A stretch of DNA of 12,151 bases from Lachnospiraceae bacterium UBA1766 (GTDB lineage Bacteria; Bacillota; Clostridia; Lachnospirales; Lachnospiraceae). The stretch is from positions 12,074 through 24,224 of the forward strand of contig DCGY01000096.1 in assembly GCA_002314715.1 (NCBI GenBank), in the 5' to 3' direction. Below, piece by piece: positions 1 through 8,600 of the stretch. Under the pieces are notes generated by a model. That model worked only from the letters and a program-made list of their open reading frames with translations, searched no databases and was not told where the DNA came from. The translations under genes were made by a program, and so were the position numbers. Position 1 is the stretch's first letter. Each line of letters opens with the position of its first letter.

Positions 1-1232
1 TGATCGATAAGGAGATAACCATTGTCATAGGGCGAGGCTTCGGCGATGAGGGGAAGGGACTGGCAGTTCATTCTCTATGCCGGGAAGACCGAAGGACAAC
101 GGTAATAAAACATAACGGAGGTGGGCAGGCCGGCCATACGGTGGATTTGTCGCAAGGAAGTCGATTTGTTTTTCATCAATTGTCTTCCGGATCCTTTCGG
201 CATGCCAAAACCTTTTGGGCGGACAGTTTTTATCCGGATTTGTTTAAGTTAAATGAGGAGCTGGAGGATTTTCACCGATTGGCCGGTTTTACCCCGGAAA
301 TTCTGGCAGACCCCAAAACATCTGCGGTAATCATTTATGATGTGATTCTGAATATGGCCCTTGAGACCATGCGTGGGGATAAGCGTCACGGAAGCTGCGG
401 AATGGGGATTAATGAGGCGGATCTTCGAACGAAGGCCGGCTTCGGCTACTTCCTAGAGGATGTAAAAACAGATACCGAGGAACAAATCATCGGGAAACTG
501 CTTTTTCTTCGGGATACGTATTATCCCCGGCGTTTCCGGGATTTGGGTATCGATGGACTCCGGGATTTGCCCATGGAATACCGGGAATTGTTTGAGTTGG
601 ATTCCGTGGCGGAAAATGTGGCCAAGGTGTGGATTTCCAATCGTGAATTTGTAAAGGTTCAGACCTTTGCGCAGATGGCAAACCGGACAGATGCGCTGGT
701 TTTTGAAACCGGCCAGGGACTGTTGCTGGACGGGGCGTGTGTAAAATATATGCCGCATGTAACCGCCTCCAGAACCGGTTTGGCCAATCCGATTCGTATC
801 CTGGAGCAGAATGGTTTACAGCCTACGGAAGTGGTTTATGTAACCAGGACTTATGTGACCCGACATGGGGCCGGACCGCTTTTCCACGAAACAAAAAAGG
901 AAGATTTGGGAGATTTGTGGGAGGATATTACCAACCAGCCCAATCCATGGCAGGGCGCGATTCGATATGCCTATCATGAAACATTGGATGGCATGCTGGA
1001 ACCCATCGCGGAGGATTTGAAACAAATGCCAGAAAGGATGCGGGCACAATGTAGGGTAGCTTTGTTTGTAACCCATTTAAATGAGACCCACGGGAATATG
1101 AAGTGTGTGGACAAAGATGTTTGCGCAGACAGGCTTTTGACCTACGATGGGGTGAAGACATATATCGATAAGCTGTATTTGTCGGATGCTCCGGTTTGTC
1201 CAAAGAGCGGAGTACGCAGTGTGACTTCATAG
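1..1232 (+). CDS. Divergent adenylosuccinate synthetase (PurA)-like protein, start codon cut by the window edge
   Basis: The frame is open from base 3, and bases 1-2 (tg) would complete an in-frame ATG beginning one base outside the window, giving a 410-residue protein. Canonical PurA joins IMP and aspartate with GTP hydrolysis in AMP synthesis. Seen here: the P-loop GDEGKG at residues 15-20 including the catalytic Asp16, GGGQAGHT ending near residue 47 with the catalytic His46, FETGQGLLLD at 235-244 (the PurA FEGAQGTLLD segment), and YVTRHGAGP at 285-293 (the YSTRVGAGP segment). Unusual: the IMP-contacting segment around IGTTGRGIGP is replaced by HGSCGMGINEAD (131-141 region). GGHNAGHT has Q for N. 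The arginine-rich aspartate loop is not recognisable. The guanine-binding TKLD appears as THLN near 358. The C-terminal region is about 50 residues shorter than normal. Membership of the PurA fold family is well supported; the same reaction is not. The real housekeeping purA is probably elsewhere. The GTG at 141 is internal, because it would discard the whole P-loop. Confidence 0.85.
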   Translation, partial: IDKEITIVIGRGFGDEGKGLAVHSLCREDRRTTVIKHNGGGQAGHTVDLSQGSRFVFHQLSSGSFRHAKTFWADSFYPDLFKLNEELEDFHRLAGFTPEILADPKTSAVIIYDVILNMALETMRGDKRHGSCGMGINEADLRTKAGFGYFLEDVKTDTEEQIIGKLLFLRDTYYPRRFRDLGIDGLRDLPMEYRELFELDSVAENVAKVWISNREFVKVQTFAQMANRTDALVFETGQGLLLDGACVKYMPHVTASRTGLANPIRILEQNGLQPTEVVYVTRTYVTRHGAGPLFHETKKEDLGDLWEDITNQPNPWQGAIRYAYHETLDGMLEPIAEDLKQMPERMRAQCRVALFVTHLNETHGNMKCVDKDVCADRLLTYDGVKTYIDKLYLSDAPVCPKSGVRSVTS

Positions 1233-1257
1233 CAGAAAAATCATTGTTAACAAAGGA

Positions 1258-1285
1258 AAGGCGTGTGCTATTTTGCACACGCCTT
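1258..1285. terminator. Bidirectional hairpin between convergent genes
   Basis: A perfect 11-bp inverted repeat, AAGGCGTGTGC (1258-1268) and GCACACGCCTT (1275-1285), surrounds a 6-base loop (TATTTT). It lies 25 bases after the stop of the PurA-like gene. It also covers the last five codons and the TAG stop (1268-1270) of the HAD gene on the other strand. The following tracts are only moderately T-rich: CTTTCCTTTGTT on the minus strand and an AT-rich stretch on the plus strand. A shared terminator for the two convergent genes is the natural reading. Strength in each direction cannot be judged by eye. Confidence 0.7.
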
Positions 1286-2107
1286 ATATAATTCATACAC
1301 ATTTTCAAAAATATAATCCGGTTTGTAAGGGGTATCGATCAGGTCCTCCCGCTTGGCTTCTCCGGTAAGCAGTACACAGGTTTCCACACCGCCGTTTATG
1401 CCACAGGCAATGTCTGTGTATAACCGATCACCTACCACCAATGTTTCTTCTTTGGTAAAGCCGGTCAGCTCCAGACAGTAGTCTACTACGGTTTCGCTGG
1501 GTTTGCCCAAATAGATGGGAGTCTTGTCCGTGGTCTCGGTAAGCATATTGCAGATGGCACCGCAATCCGGTACGAAACCGAATTCGATAGGGCAGCGAAG
1601 GTCCGGATTGGTTCCGTAAAAAGGAATCTCTTTGGTAAGCAACAATTTGCAGGCCTGGGTCAGTTTGTTGTAGTTTAGCTCGTTGTCAAAGGCCACAACC
1701 ACACAGGCTGCATTTTCGTCTGCCACGTCCGTAATCTGTAAACCGTTTTTTTGAAGCTCTGTCAAAAAAGAGTCGGTTCCCAAAACATAAATCAATTGGT
1801 CCGCATATTTTTCTTTTAAAAAGCGAATGGTCATAAAGCCTGAGGTGACAAACTGTTCCTCACGGGTTTCCAATCCGAAAACGGTGCGAAAACGGTTCAC
1901 ATAGTCCAGATTGCTTTTGGTGGAATTATTGGTGATAAAGCAGGCGTAACCCTGAATTTCCGCAATGTAATCCAAAAGTTCTTTGGTACCTTTATACAGG
2001 GTGTCCCCCACCGCTAAGGTACCGTCAATATCGAATAAAAATAACTTCTTTTTGGCAAATTTATTTTGTTTCATGGACTTCTCTTTTCTGTTTTTTTCTT
2101 TTCTCAT
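1268..2107 (-). CDS. HAD superfamily subfamily IIA hydrolase (NagD/AraL-like sugar-phosphate or nucleotide phosphatase)
   Basis: A predicted 279-residue cytosolic phosphatase. Motif I is LFDIDGTL, with nucleophile Asp26 and acid/base Asp28. Motif II is TNNS at 59-62. The motif III lysine lies in LGKPSE near residue 202. Motif IV is VVGDRLYTD, with Asp227 and Asp232 for magnesium. The central region with GTNPD fits the C2-type cap of subfamily IIA (NagD, AraL, 4-nitrophenylphosphatase, phosphoglycolate phosphatase). The substrate cannot be told from sequence. Start choice: the longest frame opens at 2146 but has no Shine-Dalgarno. The ATG at 2107-2105 follows AAGGAAGG and is preferred. The ATG at 2074-2072 (268 residues, nearer the DIDGT motif) is the main alternative, with a weaker AGAGAAG upstream. 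Both starts leave a lysine-rich N-terminus. The gene is monocistronic, divergent from addB and convergent with the PurA-like gene. Its stop lies inside the terminator hairpin. Confidence 0.9.
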   Translation of the reverse strand: MRKEKNRKEKSMKQNKFAKKKLFLFDIDGTLAVGDTLYKGTKELLDYIAEIQGYACFITNNSTKSNLDYVNRFRTVFGLETREEQFVTSGFMTIRFLKEKYADQLIYVLGTDSFLTELQKNGLQITDVADENAACVVVAFDNELNYNKLTQACKLLLTKEIPFYGTNPDLRCPIEFGFVPDCGAICNMLTETTDKTPIYLGKPSETVVDYCLELTGFTKEETLVVGDRLYTDIACGINGGVETCVLLTGEAKREDLIDTPYKPDYIFENVYELYKACAK

Positions 2108-2110
2108 TAT

Positions 2111-2118
2111 CCTTCCTT
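2111..2118 (-). promoter_or_regulatory. Ribosome binding site of the HAD gene
   Basis: On the minus strand AAGGAAGG precedes ATG at 2107, with 6 bases between AAGGA and the start codon. It is the best Shine-Dalgarno among the three possible starts and decides the start chosen here. Confidence 0.55.
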
Positions 2119-2212
2119 TTGTATGGTTTGTCCATCTTTTTTTCATAGCTATTTGATTTCGTTTGTGCTAACATAAAAATGATACTCTTTGAAATTTTGA
2201 AGCCCTTAAAGT

Positions 2213-2218
2213 GAGGAG
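2213..2218 (+). promoter_or_regulatory. Ribosome binding site of addB
   Basis: GAGGAG ends 4 bases before ATG at 2223. An in-frame GTG at 2211 overlaps this Shine-Dalgarno and so is not the start. Confidence 0.75.
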
Positions 2219-2222
2219 AAAA

Positions 2223-5200
2223 ATGAGTTTACAGTTTTATTTTGGACCTTCGGACGAAGAAAACAGCAGAAGTATATATGCATCCATTATTGAGCAGGCA
2301 ATGGCGGAAGAAAAACGAAATTTTCTGGTGCTGGTACCCGATCAGTTTACCATGCAGACCCAAAAGGAACTGGTTACCATGCATCCTCGCGGGGGCATTT
2401 TAAATATTGATGTGCTTAGCTTCGGACGTTTGGGACATCGTGTGTTTGAGGAAGTGGGAAAAGAGGAGACGGTAATTCTGGATGATACCGGGAAAAGTCT
2501 GGTCATTCAGAAGGTGGCAGGAAACCTGAAGGAACAGCTTCCGGTTCTGGGCAAGTTTCTGCATAAGCAAGGTTATATTCATGAAATCAAAAGTGCAATC
2601 TCGGAATTTATGCAATATGGCATTGGCACACAGGATGTGTCCAAGCTGATTGACTATGCGCAAAAAAGGGGCGCGCTTTCCTGTAAGTTAAAGGATTTGG
2701 AGACGCTTTATAAAGGTTTTTCCGATTACGTCAGCGGCAAATATGTTACCACCGAAGAGACCTTGGAGGTATTGCGAAAATCTCTGCAAAAATCGGCCAT
2801 TGTAAAGGACAGCGTGTGTGTATTGGATGGTTTTACCGGTTTTACCCCTATTCAGAATCGACTGATTCAGGAATTGATGGTTCAGTGTAAGCAGGTAATT
2901 GTGGTGCTGAATCTGGGAAAGGGGGAAAATCCTTATGAACAAAAAGGACAGCAGGAGCTGTTTGCACTGACGAAAAAGACAGTAGCGGATTTGGTGCGAC
3001 TGGCAGAAGAAGTGCAGGTTACCCATAATCCGGCAGAAGATGTTTATTTGGAGGAAAAGGAAGAAAAAAGGGACACCCTGCGATTCTTATCGCAAAATGT
3101 TTTCCGGTACAAAAAGGAAGTCTATACAGGTCCTTTGGAGGGTTTGCACATTTGTGAATATCTGGACCAGAAGCAGGAGGTGCATCAGACGGCATTGGAA
3201 ATTAAGCGTCTGGTGCAACAAGGGTACAGCTATCGGGATATTGCTATTGTGACAGGAGATTTGGAAACCTACGGTCCCTATGTAGAGTCGGAATTCCAAA
3301 AGCTGGAATTACCCTGTTACATCGACCGAACCCGAAACATTGTGCTGAATCCCATGATTGAAGGCATACGAAGTGTGCTGGAGTTATACATTCGTAATTT
3401 TCCCTATGAATCGGTTTTCCATTACCTTCGAAGCGGTATTTCGGATATTCCCAAGGAAGACGTGGACTTATTGGAGAATTATGTGCGAAAAACCGGCGCC
3501 AAAGGTTTTCGGAGCTACGACCATGTCTTTGTCCAAAGGGCAGGATACGGAGAAGGAAAAGACAATCAGCAGGTGGACCAACGCCTAATGCAGATCAATG
3601 CCACCCGGGAAACATTTGTGAAACAGGTGGCAAAACTGCGACTGGACAAAAAGGCAAAAGCAAGCGTTTATATTAACGGGCTGTACGAATTTTTGCTTGA
3701 AAACAAGGTGCAGGAGCGGCTGGAAGAATATAGTCGCATGTTTGCGGAAAAAGAAGATTTGGCAAAAACCAGAGAATATGCCCAGATTTACCGTCTGGTT
3801 ATGGACCTTTTGGATCAGGTGTACTCGCTTTTGGGTGAGGAAGAGATTTCCATGGAGGAATTTTTGGAAATTCTGGAGGCCGGTTTTGGGGAGATTGAAG
3901 TAGGAACCATTCCCCAAAATGTGGATCGGATCCTGGTAGGAGATATGGAGCGTACCCGTATCAAATCTGTTCGGGTTATGTTTTTCCTGGGCGTAAATGA
4001 CGGAAATATCCCGCGAAATGCTTCTAATGGTGGCATCATTTCGGATATGGACAGAGAATTTTTACAAACCTCCGGTACGGAGCTTGCCCCTACCCCCAGA
4101 CAGCAAATGTTTATTCAACGGTTTTATTTGTATCTGTGTTTATCAAGACCAAAGGATAAATTATATGTTTCTTTTGCATGCATGAATCGACAGGGCAAAA
4201 GTATGCGCCCTGCGTATTTGATTGACACCCTGAAAAAGATGTTTCCCAAACTTTCGTTGGAATATCCTCAAAACGATCCGCTTTCCGAACAGATTTTGTC
4301 TTACAAGGATGGGTTGGATTATCTGGCCGGCGGAATCAACCGCTTTGCCTGCGGGGTGATGCCCAAGGAAGAATACAAGGATTTCTATACCCTGTATCGG
4401 GCCTACGGAGAAGGAGAACAGGCGAAGATAAGGGAAAAATATACAGACCTGGCGTTTCAACGTTATCAGGAATCTTTCTTGTCAAAGGCGGTTTCCGAAG
4501 GTCTCTACGGAAAGATTTTGGAAAACAGTGTTTCCCGATTGGAAACCTTTTCCCAATGTGCCTACAAGCATTTCCTCCAATATGGATTGCGTTTACGGGA
4601 GAGAGAGGAACTTGGTTTTGAGGCGGTGGATTTGGGAAATGTTTATCATACGGTGCTGGAAAATTTCTCGAAACGCTTGGAAACTGACCGGATTCTTTGG
4701 ACCGATTTTACCGAAGAATATGTGGAGGAAGCGGTAGATAAGGCTATGGAGGAACTGGCAGTATCCTACGGTTTCGGTGTATTGTACCGAAGTGCTCAAA
4801 ATGAATATGCCATGGTGCGTATGAAACGGGTACTGCGCCGCACCATTACCACGTTGCAGAAGCAACTGAAAAAGGGCGTGTTTGTCCCTTCTGCCTATGA
4901 GGTATCCTTCCAAAGTGTGGATAAATTGCAAAATATTTCTCTGGGCTTGTCCGGGGAAGAAAAGATGCGGCTGATGGGCCGAATCGATCGAATTGATGAG
5001 GCCGTGGTAGAGGATAAGGTATATGTGAAGGTAGTGGATTACAAGTCCGGTGATAAGAAATTCGACCTGGCTGCATTGTATTTCGGTACTCAGCTGCAGT
5101 TAGTGGTGTATATGGATGCGGCCCTGGAATACGAGCAAAAAAAACATCCTGAAAAGCAAATCATTCCCGGTGCCATGCTGTATTACCATGTGGAGGATCC

Positions 5201-5636
5201 TTTGGTGGAGACCACGGAGGAACTGACCGCGGAGCAGATTGATTTGAAAATTATGGACCAGCTTCGTACCAAGGGCTTGGTGAATTCGGATGATAATATT
5301 CCGGAGTATTTCGATCGTGGATTAGAGGGAAAATCACTGGTAATCCCCATTGAGCGAAAGGTGGACGGAGGTTTATATTCCCGGTCCAGCGTAATGTCCG
5401 GCGAGGATTTGACGCTGCTGTCCCGGTTTACACAAAAGAAAATTGCGGATATCGGCAAGCAGATTTTGGAAGGTAATATTTGTGTCAATCCAAAAATGAA
5501 GGGGCAAAACAATTCCTGTACCTATTGCAGTTATAAACAGGTTTGTCCTTATGACAAAAACATTGCCGGTTATGAATTTACGGAACAGAGTATGAGTGAC
5601 AAGGATGCACTTTTGAAGATAAAGGAGGAATGCTGA
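2223..5636 (+). CDS. addB: AddB (RexB-type) subunit of the AddAB helicase-nuclease
   Basis: A 1137-residue subunit of the AddAB complex that resects double-strand breaks for RecA loading. The N-terminus has the family segments for reading the incoming end (VLVPDQFTMQTQKEL, NIDVLSFGRLGHRVFEEVG). The C-terminal third is a RecB-family nuclease with GRIDRID (Asp922, Asp925), VVDYKSG (Asp939, Lys941) and QLQLVVY. Four cysteines for a 4Fe-4S cluster are present at C779 (FSQCAYKHF), C1099, C1102 and C1108, a CxxCx5C layout as in Bacillus AddB. Odd: the Walker A motif expected near residues 8-15 (GxxGxGKS/T) reads GPSDEENS, with Asn at the Lys14 position, so nucleotide binding there is probably lost. 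In this family AddA is the main motor, and RexB-type proteins are known to lack this motif, so the subunit is probably functional. The start is ATG 2223, which has the Shine-Dalgarno. The gene ends one base before the addA start codon, so the two are translationally coupled. Confidence 0.96.
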   Translation: MSLQFYFGPSDEENSRSIYASIIEQAMAEEKRNFLVLVPDQFTMQTQKELVTMHPRGGILNIDVLSFGRLGHRVFEEVGKEETVILDDTGKSLVIQKVAGNLKEQLPVLGKFLHKQGYIHEIKSAISEFMQYGIGTQDVSKLIDYAQKRGALSCKLKDLETLYKGFSDYVSGKYVTTEETLEVLRKSLQKSAIVKDSVCVLDGFTGFTPIQNRLIQELMVQCKQVIVVLNLGKGENPYEQKGQQELFALTKKTVADLVRLAEEVQVTHNPAEDVYLEEKEEKRDTLRFLSQNVFRYKKEVYTGPLEGLHICEYLDQKQEVHQTALEIKRLVQQGYSYRDIAIVTGDLETYGPYVESEFQKLELPCYIDRTRNIVLNPMIEGIRSVLELYIRNFPYESVFHYLRSGISDIPKEDVDLLENYVRKTGAKGFRSYDHVFVQRAGYGEGKDNQQVDQRLMQINATRETFVKQVAKLRLDKKAKASVYINGLYEFLLENKVQERLEEYSRMFAEKEDLAKTREYAQIYRLVMDLLDQVYSLLGEEEISMEEFLEILEAGFGEIEVGTIPQNVDRILVGDMERTRIKSVRVMFFLGVNDGNIPRNASNGGIISDMDREFLQTSGTELAPTPRQQMFIQRFYLYLCLSRPKDKLYVSFACMNRQGKSMRPAYLIDTLKKMFPKLSLEYPQNDPLSEQILSYKDGLDYLAGGINRFACGVMPKEEYKDFYTLYRAYGEGEQAKIREKYTDLAFQRYQESFLSKAVSEGLYGKILENSVSRLETFSQCAYKHFLQYGLRLREREELGFEAVDLGNVYHTVLENFSKRLETDRILWTDFTEEYVEEAVDKAMEELAVSYGFGVLYRSAQNEYAMVRMKRVLRRTITTLQKQLKKGVFVPSAYEVSFQSVDKLQNISLGLSGEEKMRLMGRIDRIDEAVVEDKVYVKVVDYKSGDKKFDLAALYFGTQLQLVVYMDAALEYEQKKHPEKQIIPGAMLYYHVEDPLVETTEELTAEQIDLKIMDQLRTKGLVNSDDNIPEYFDRGLEGKSLVIPIERKVDGGLYSRSSVMSGEDLTLLSRFTQKKIADIGKQILEGNICVNPKMKGQNNSCTYCSYKQVCPYDKNIAGYEFTEQSMSDKDALLKIKEEC
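5622..5628 (+). promoter_or_regulatory. Ribosome binding site of addA, inside the 3' end of addB
   Basis: AAGGAGG is a near-perfect Shine-Dalgarno within the last addB codons, 9 bases before the TTG at 5638. An ATG at 5630-5632 is a decoy: it is too close to the Shine-Dalgarno and in its frame meets a stop after five codons. TTG is therefore the addA start. Confidence 0.8.
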
Positions 5637-5637
5637 T

Positions 5638-8600
5638 TTGGCAGTAAATTTTACTCCTGCACAGCAGGAAGTCATTGACCTGCGCGATTGCAATATATTG
5701 GTTTCCGCTGCCGCCGGAAGCGGTAAGACGGCGGTTTTGGTAGAGCGTATTGCACAGATGGTATGCGATGAAGAGCATCCGGTAGATATCGATCGATTGC
5801 TGGTGGTGACGTTTACCAATGCGGCCGCACAGGAAATGCGTGAACGCGTGGGTGCCGCAATTGCAGCCCGCCTGGAGGAACAACCGGAGTCAGAGCATCT
5901 GCAAAGACAAGCCGCTCTTTTGCACAATGCACTGATTACCACCATTGACAGCTTTAGCCTTTTTCTGATCCGAAACCACTTCAACGAGGTGGGCCTGGAT
6001 CCCAATTTCCGGGTGGCGGATGAGGGAGAGATAAAGCTTTTGGAAGGGGAATGCATGGAGGAGCTTTTGGAGGAGCAGTTTGCGAAAAAAGATCCTGCTT
6101 TTCTGGATTGCGTGGAATTCTTCCAGCCGGAAGGAAAGGACGGGGCGTTGGCCGCACTGATTCTTCAGCTGACACATTATGCCCAAAGCTTTCCCTGGCC
6201 CGAGGATTGGTTATTGGAGCGAAAAGAGGACTATGGGGTCAATTCCGGGGAAGCCTTTTGGGAGAGTCCCTGCGGTGTGTTTTTAAAGAAATATATTTCG
6301 GCTACATTGGAGGGGTTCGCGGATACCCTTCAGGCTTTAAAAAAGCTTTGTGAACTTCCGGCGGGTCCTTATATGTACGGAAAATTGCTGGAAGAAGAGG
6401 AAGGTTATTTCCGTGAGGCATCCAAATTAACCGACTTTTCCAAAATAGGAGAAGCGTTACAAAAATATACTTCCAAGAATTTGCCACCCTGCCGTGATCA
6501 GGCAGTAAATGCAGATATAAAGGAATATGTGTCCGACAGCAGAAACGCTTGGAAAAAAGATTTGGCGAAGTTTAAAACACAGTTTTTTGTGACGTCTATG
6601 GATAAGGTCCTGGAACAGGGAAAAACCGTGGGACAAAACCTTTGTGTGCTGGTGGATTTATCCATTCTTTTTGCTGAGAAGCTTCGGGAGAAAAAAAGAG
6701 AAAAGCGACTGGTGGATTTCAATGATATGGAGCATCTGGCTTTGGATATCCTGCTTCGAAAGGAAGGGGAGAAGATTGTACCCAGTCCTGTGGCCCTGGA
6801 ATACAGACAGCATTTTCAGGAAGTATTAATCGATGAGTACCAGGACAGTAACCTGGTGCAGGAATATCTGCTGAAAGCGGTATCCGGTGAAGAGGACGGC
6901 CATTGTAACCGCTTCATGGTAGGTGACGTGAAACAAAGTATTTATAAGTTTCGACTGGCCAGACCGGAACTATTCCTGGAGAAGTATGAAACATACCGTG
7001 AACATGGAGATTTTCGAAAGATTGTGTTGTCCAAAAACTTCCGAAGCCGTGAACAGGTACTTACCTTTGTAAACAGGATTTTTGAAGGAATCATGAATGC
7101 GGAGTGTGGCGGAATTGTCTATGACGATCAGGCCGCCTTATATCTGGGGGCAACTTATCTGGCCGGGGAGTCCTGTGACAGTGAAGTGATACTGGTGGAA
7201 AAACCGGGAGAAGCTTGGGAATACGATGCGGCACAGACGGAAGCCTTGGCCATAGCGAATCGTATCCGGGAGCTGATGAAGAATTATCAGGTGACAGATA
7301 AGGAAACGAAGAAACCGCGACCTGCCAAATACAGTGACATTGTTCTTTTGTTCCAGACGGGTACTGCCATGGAGTCTATGAAAGAGATTCTGGAGAAGCA
7401 GGGAATACCGGTTTATATTCCTTCCAAGAAGGGATATTTTTCTGCCACAGAGGTGCAGGAGTTGTTGAATTTCCTCAGGGTTTTAAACAATCCATATCAG
7501 GATATTCCGTTTTACGGGGTGCTTCGTTCGGTATTCGGTGATTTTTCCGAAGAGGAGATTGCCACCATGAAGGCCCGGTATCCGAAAGAGGATTTGTACA
7601 ATGCATTTTGTCTCTACGGACAGGAACAAGAGGATGAAATTGCAGGAAAGGCAAAACTCTTTTATGACCGCCTGCAGGAATATCGGGAGAAGATGTATTA
7701 TCAGCCCATTCGCACTCTTTTAGAGGGCGTGATTTCGGACTATGACTATGCCAATTATGTGACAGCTCTTCCGGCAGGGGTTCGCAGAAGAGCAAATATT
7801 GAAATGCTTCTGACCAAGGCATCGGATTTTGAAAGCACCAGTTTCTTCGGTGTGTTCCATTTTATTCAGTACATTGAACAATTGGAAAAGTATGATGTGG
7901 ATATGGGCGAGGCAGATGTAGTGGATGAAAATGCCAATCTGGTACGAATGATGACCATTCACAAGAGTAAGGGGCTGGAATTCCCCATTGTGTTTGTGGT
8001 ACGAATGAGCCAGAGCTTTAACATGAAGGATTCCCAGGCCAAGCTTTTGATTGATGCGAAGCTGGGCATGGCCACAGGCTACGTGGATGTGAAGAAACGG
8101 GTGAAGAAGGATTCCCTCAGACAATCTGTTTTGGCCTTAAAGAGCAGAGAAGACTGTCTTGCGGAGAATTTGCGCGTATTGTATGTGGCGCTAACCAGAG
8201 CAAAAGAAAAACTTATCTTGACCGGCATTTCCCCCTATCCCAAGGAGTCCTATGAAACTTTTTGCAAAATGCTTCAAAAGGAGAAGCTTAGCTACTACGA
8301 GTTTATGAAAGCGGATTGTTTTTGGGATTTTGTAATCCCTATGCTGGACCGGACGGGAAGAAAGCCTGAATTTCTTGGTATGGAGCAAATGAAGCTGATG
8401 GAACTGACCGAGGATTTACAGGGGTTGGAGAAGCGAGAAATTTTGAGACAGTCAGAGGCATTGGTTTCGTTGGAAGATTTGGAGTGCATGACCCGGAGAA
8501 TGTCCTTGGAATACCCCTATCGGTATTTGGAAAATCTGTACACGAAGACCACCGTATCGGAGCTGAAAATTGCGGCCATGTGTGATAAGGATGAGGCAGC

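Larger units (their letters stand above)
2108..2222. promoter_or_regulatory. Divergent intergenic region that should hold the HAD and addB promoters
   Basis: This 115-base AT-rich stretch separates the HAD start from the addB start. Because the two genes diverge, both promoters should lie here. No convincing sigma-A promoter with good hexamers at 16-18 base spacing was found. Weak candidates are GATACT (2181-2186) and TGCTAACAT (2166-2174, extended -10 style) for addB, and TATCAT on the minus strand (2184-2179) for the HAD gene. The last two overlap, so the promoters may be back to back. No clear operator palindrome was seen. Confidence 0.35.

Noticed and set aside
1..1232. Reading the PurA-like gene as phage PurZ (2-aminoadenine synthesis)
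   Set aside because: The catalytic Asp in GDEGKG is kept, and no DatZ, DpoZ or other phage genes are in the window.
2108..2146. Earlier start of the HAD gene at 2146
   Set aside because: No Shine-Dalgarno upstream, and the extra 13 residues are not part of the HAD domain.
2211..2222. GTG at 2211 as an earlier addB start
   Set aside because: It overlaps the GAGGAG Shine-Dalgarno that serves ATG 2223, and the added residues match nothing in the family.
5373..6056. Minus-strand open frame (227 codons) across the addB-addA junction
   Set aside because: It is antisense to addB/addA, serine/arginine-rich low-complexity translation, no family resemblance.
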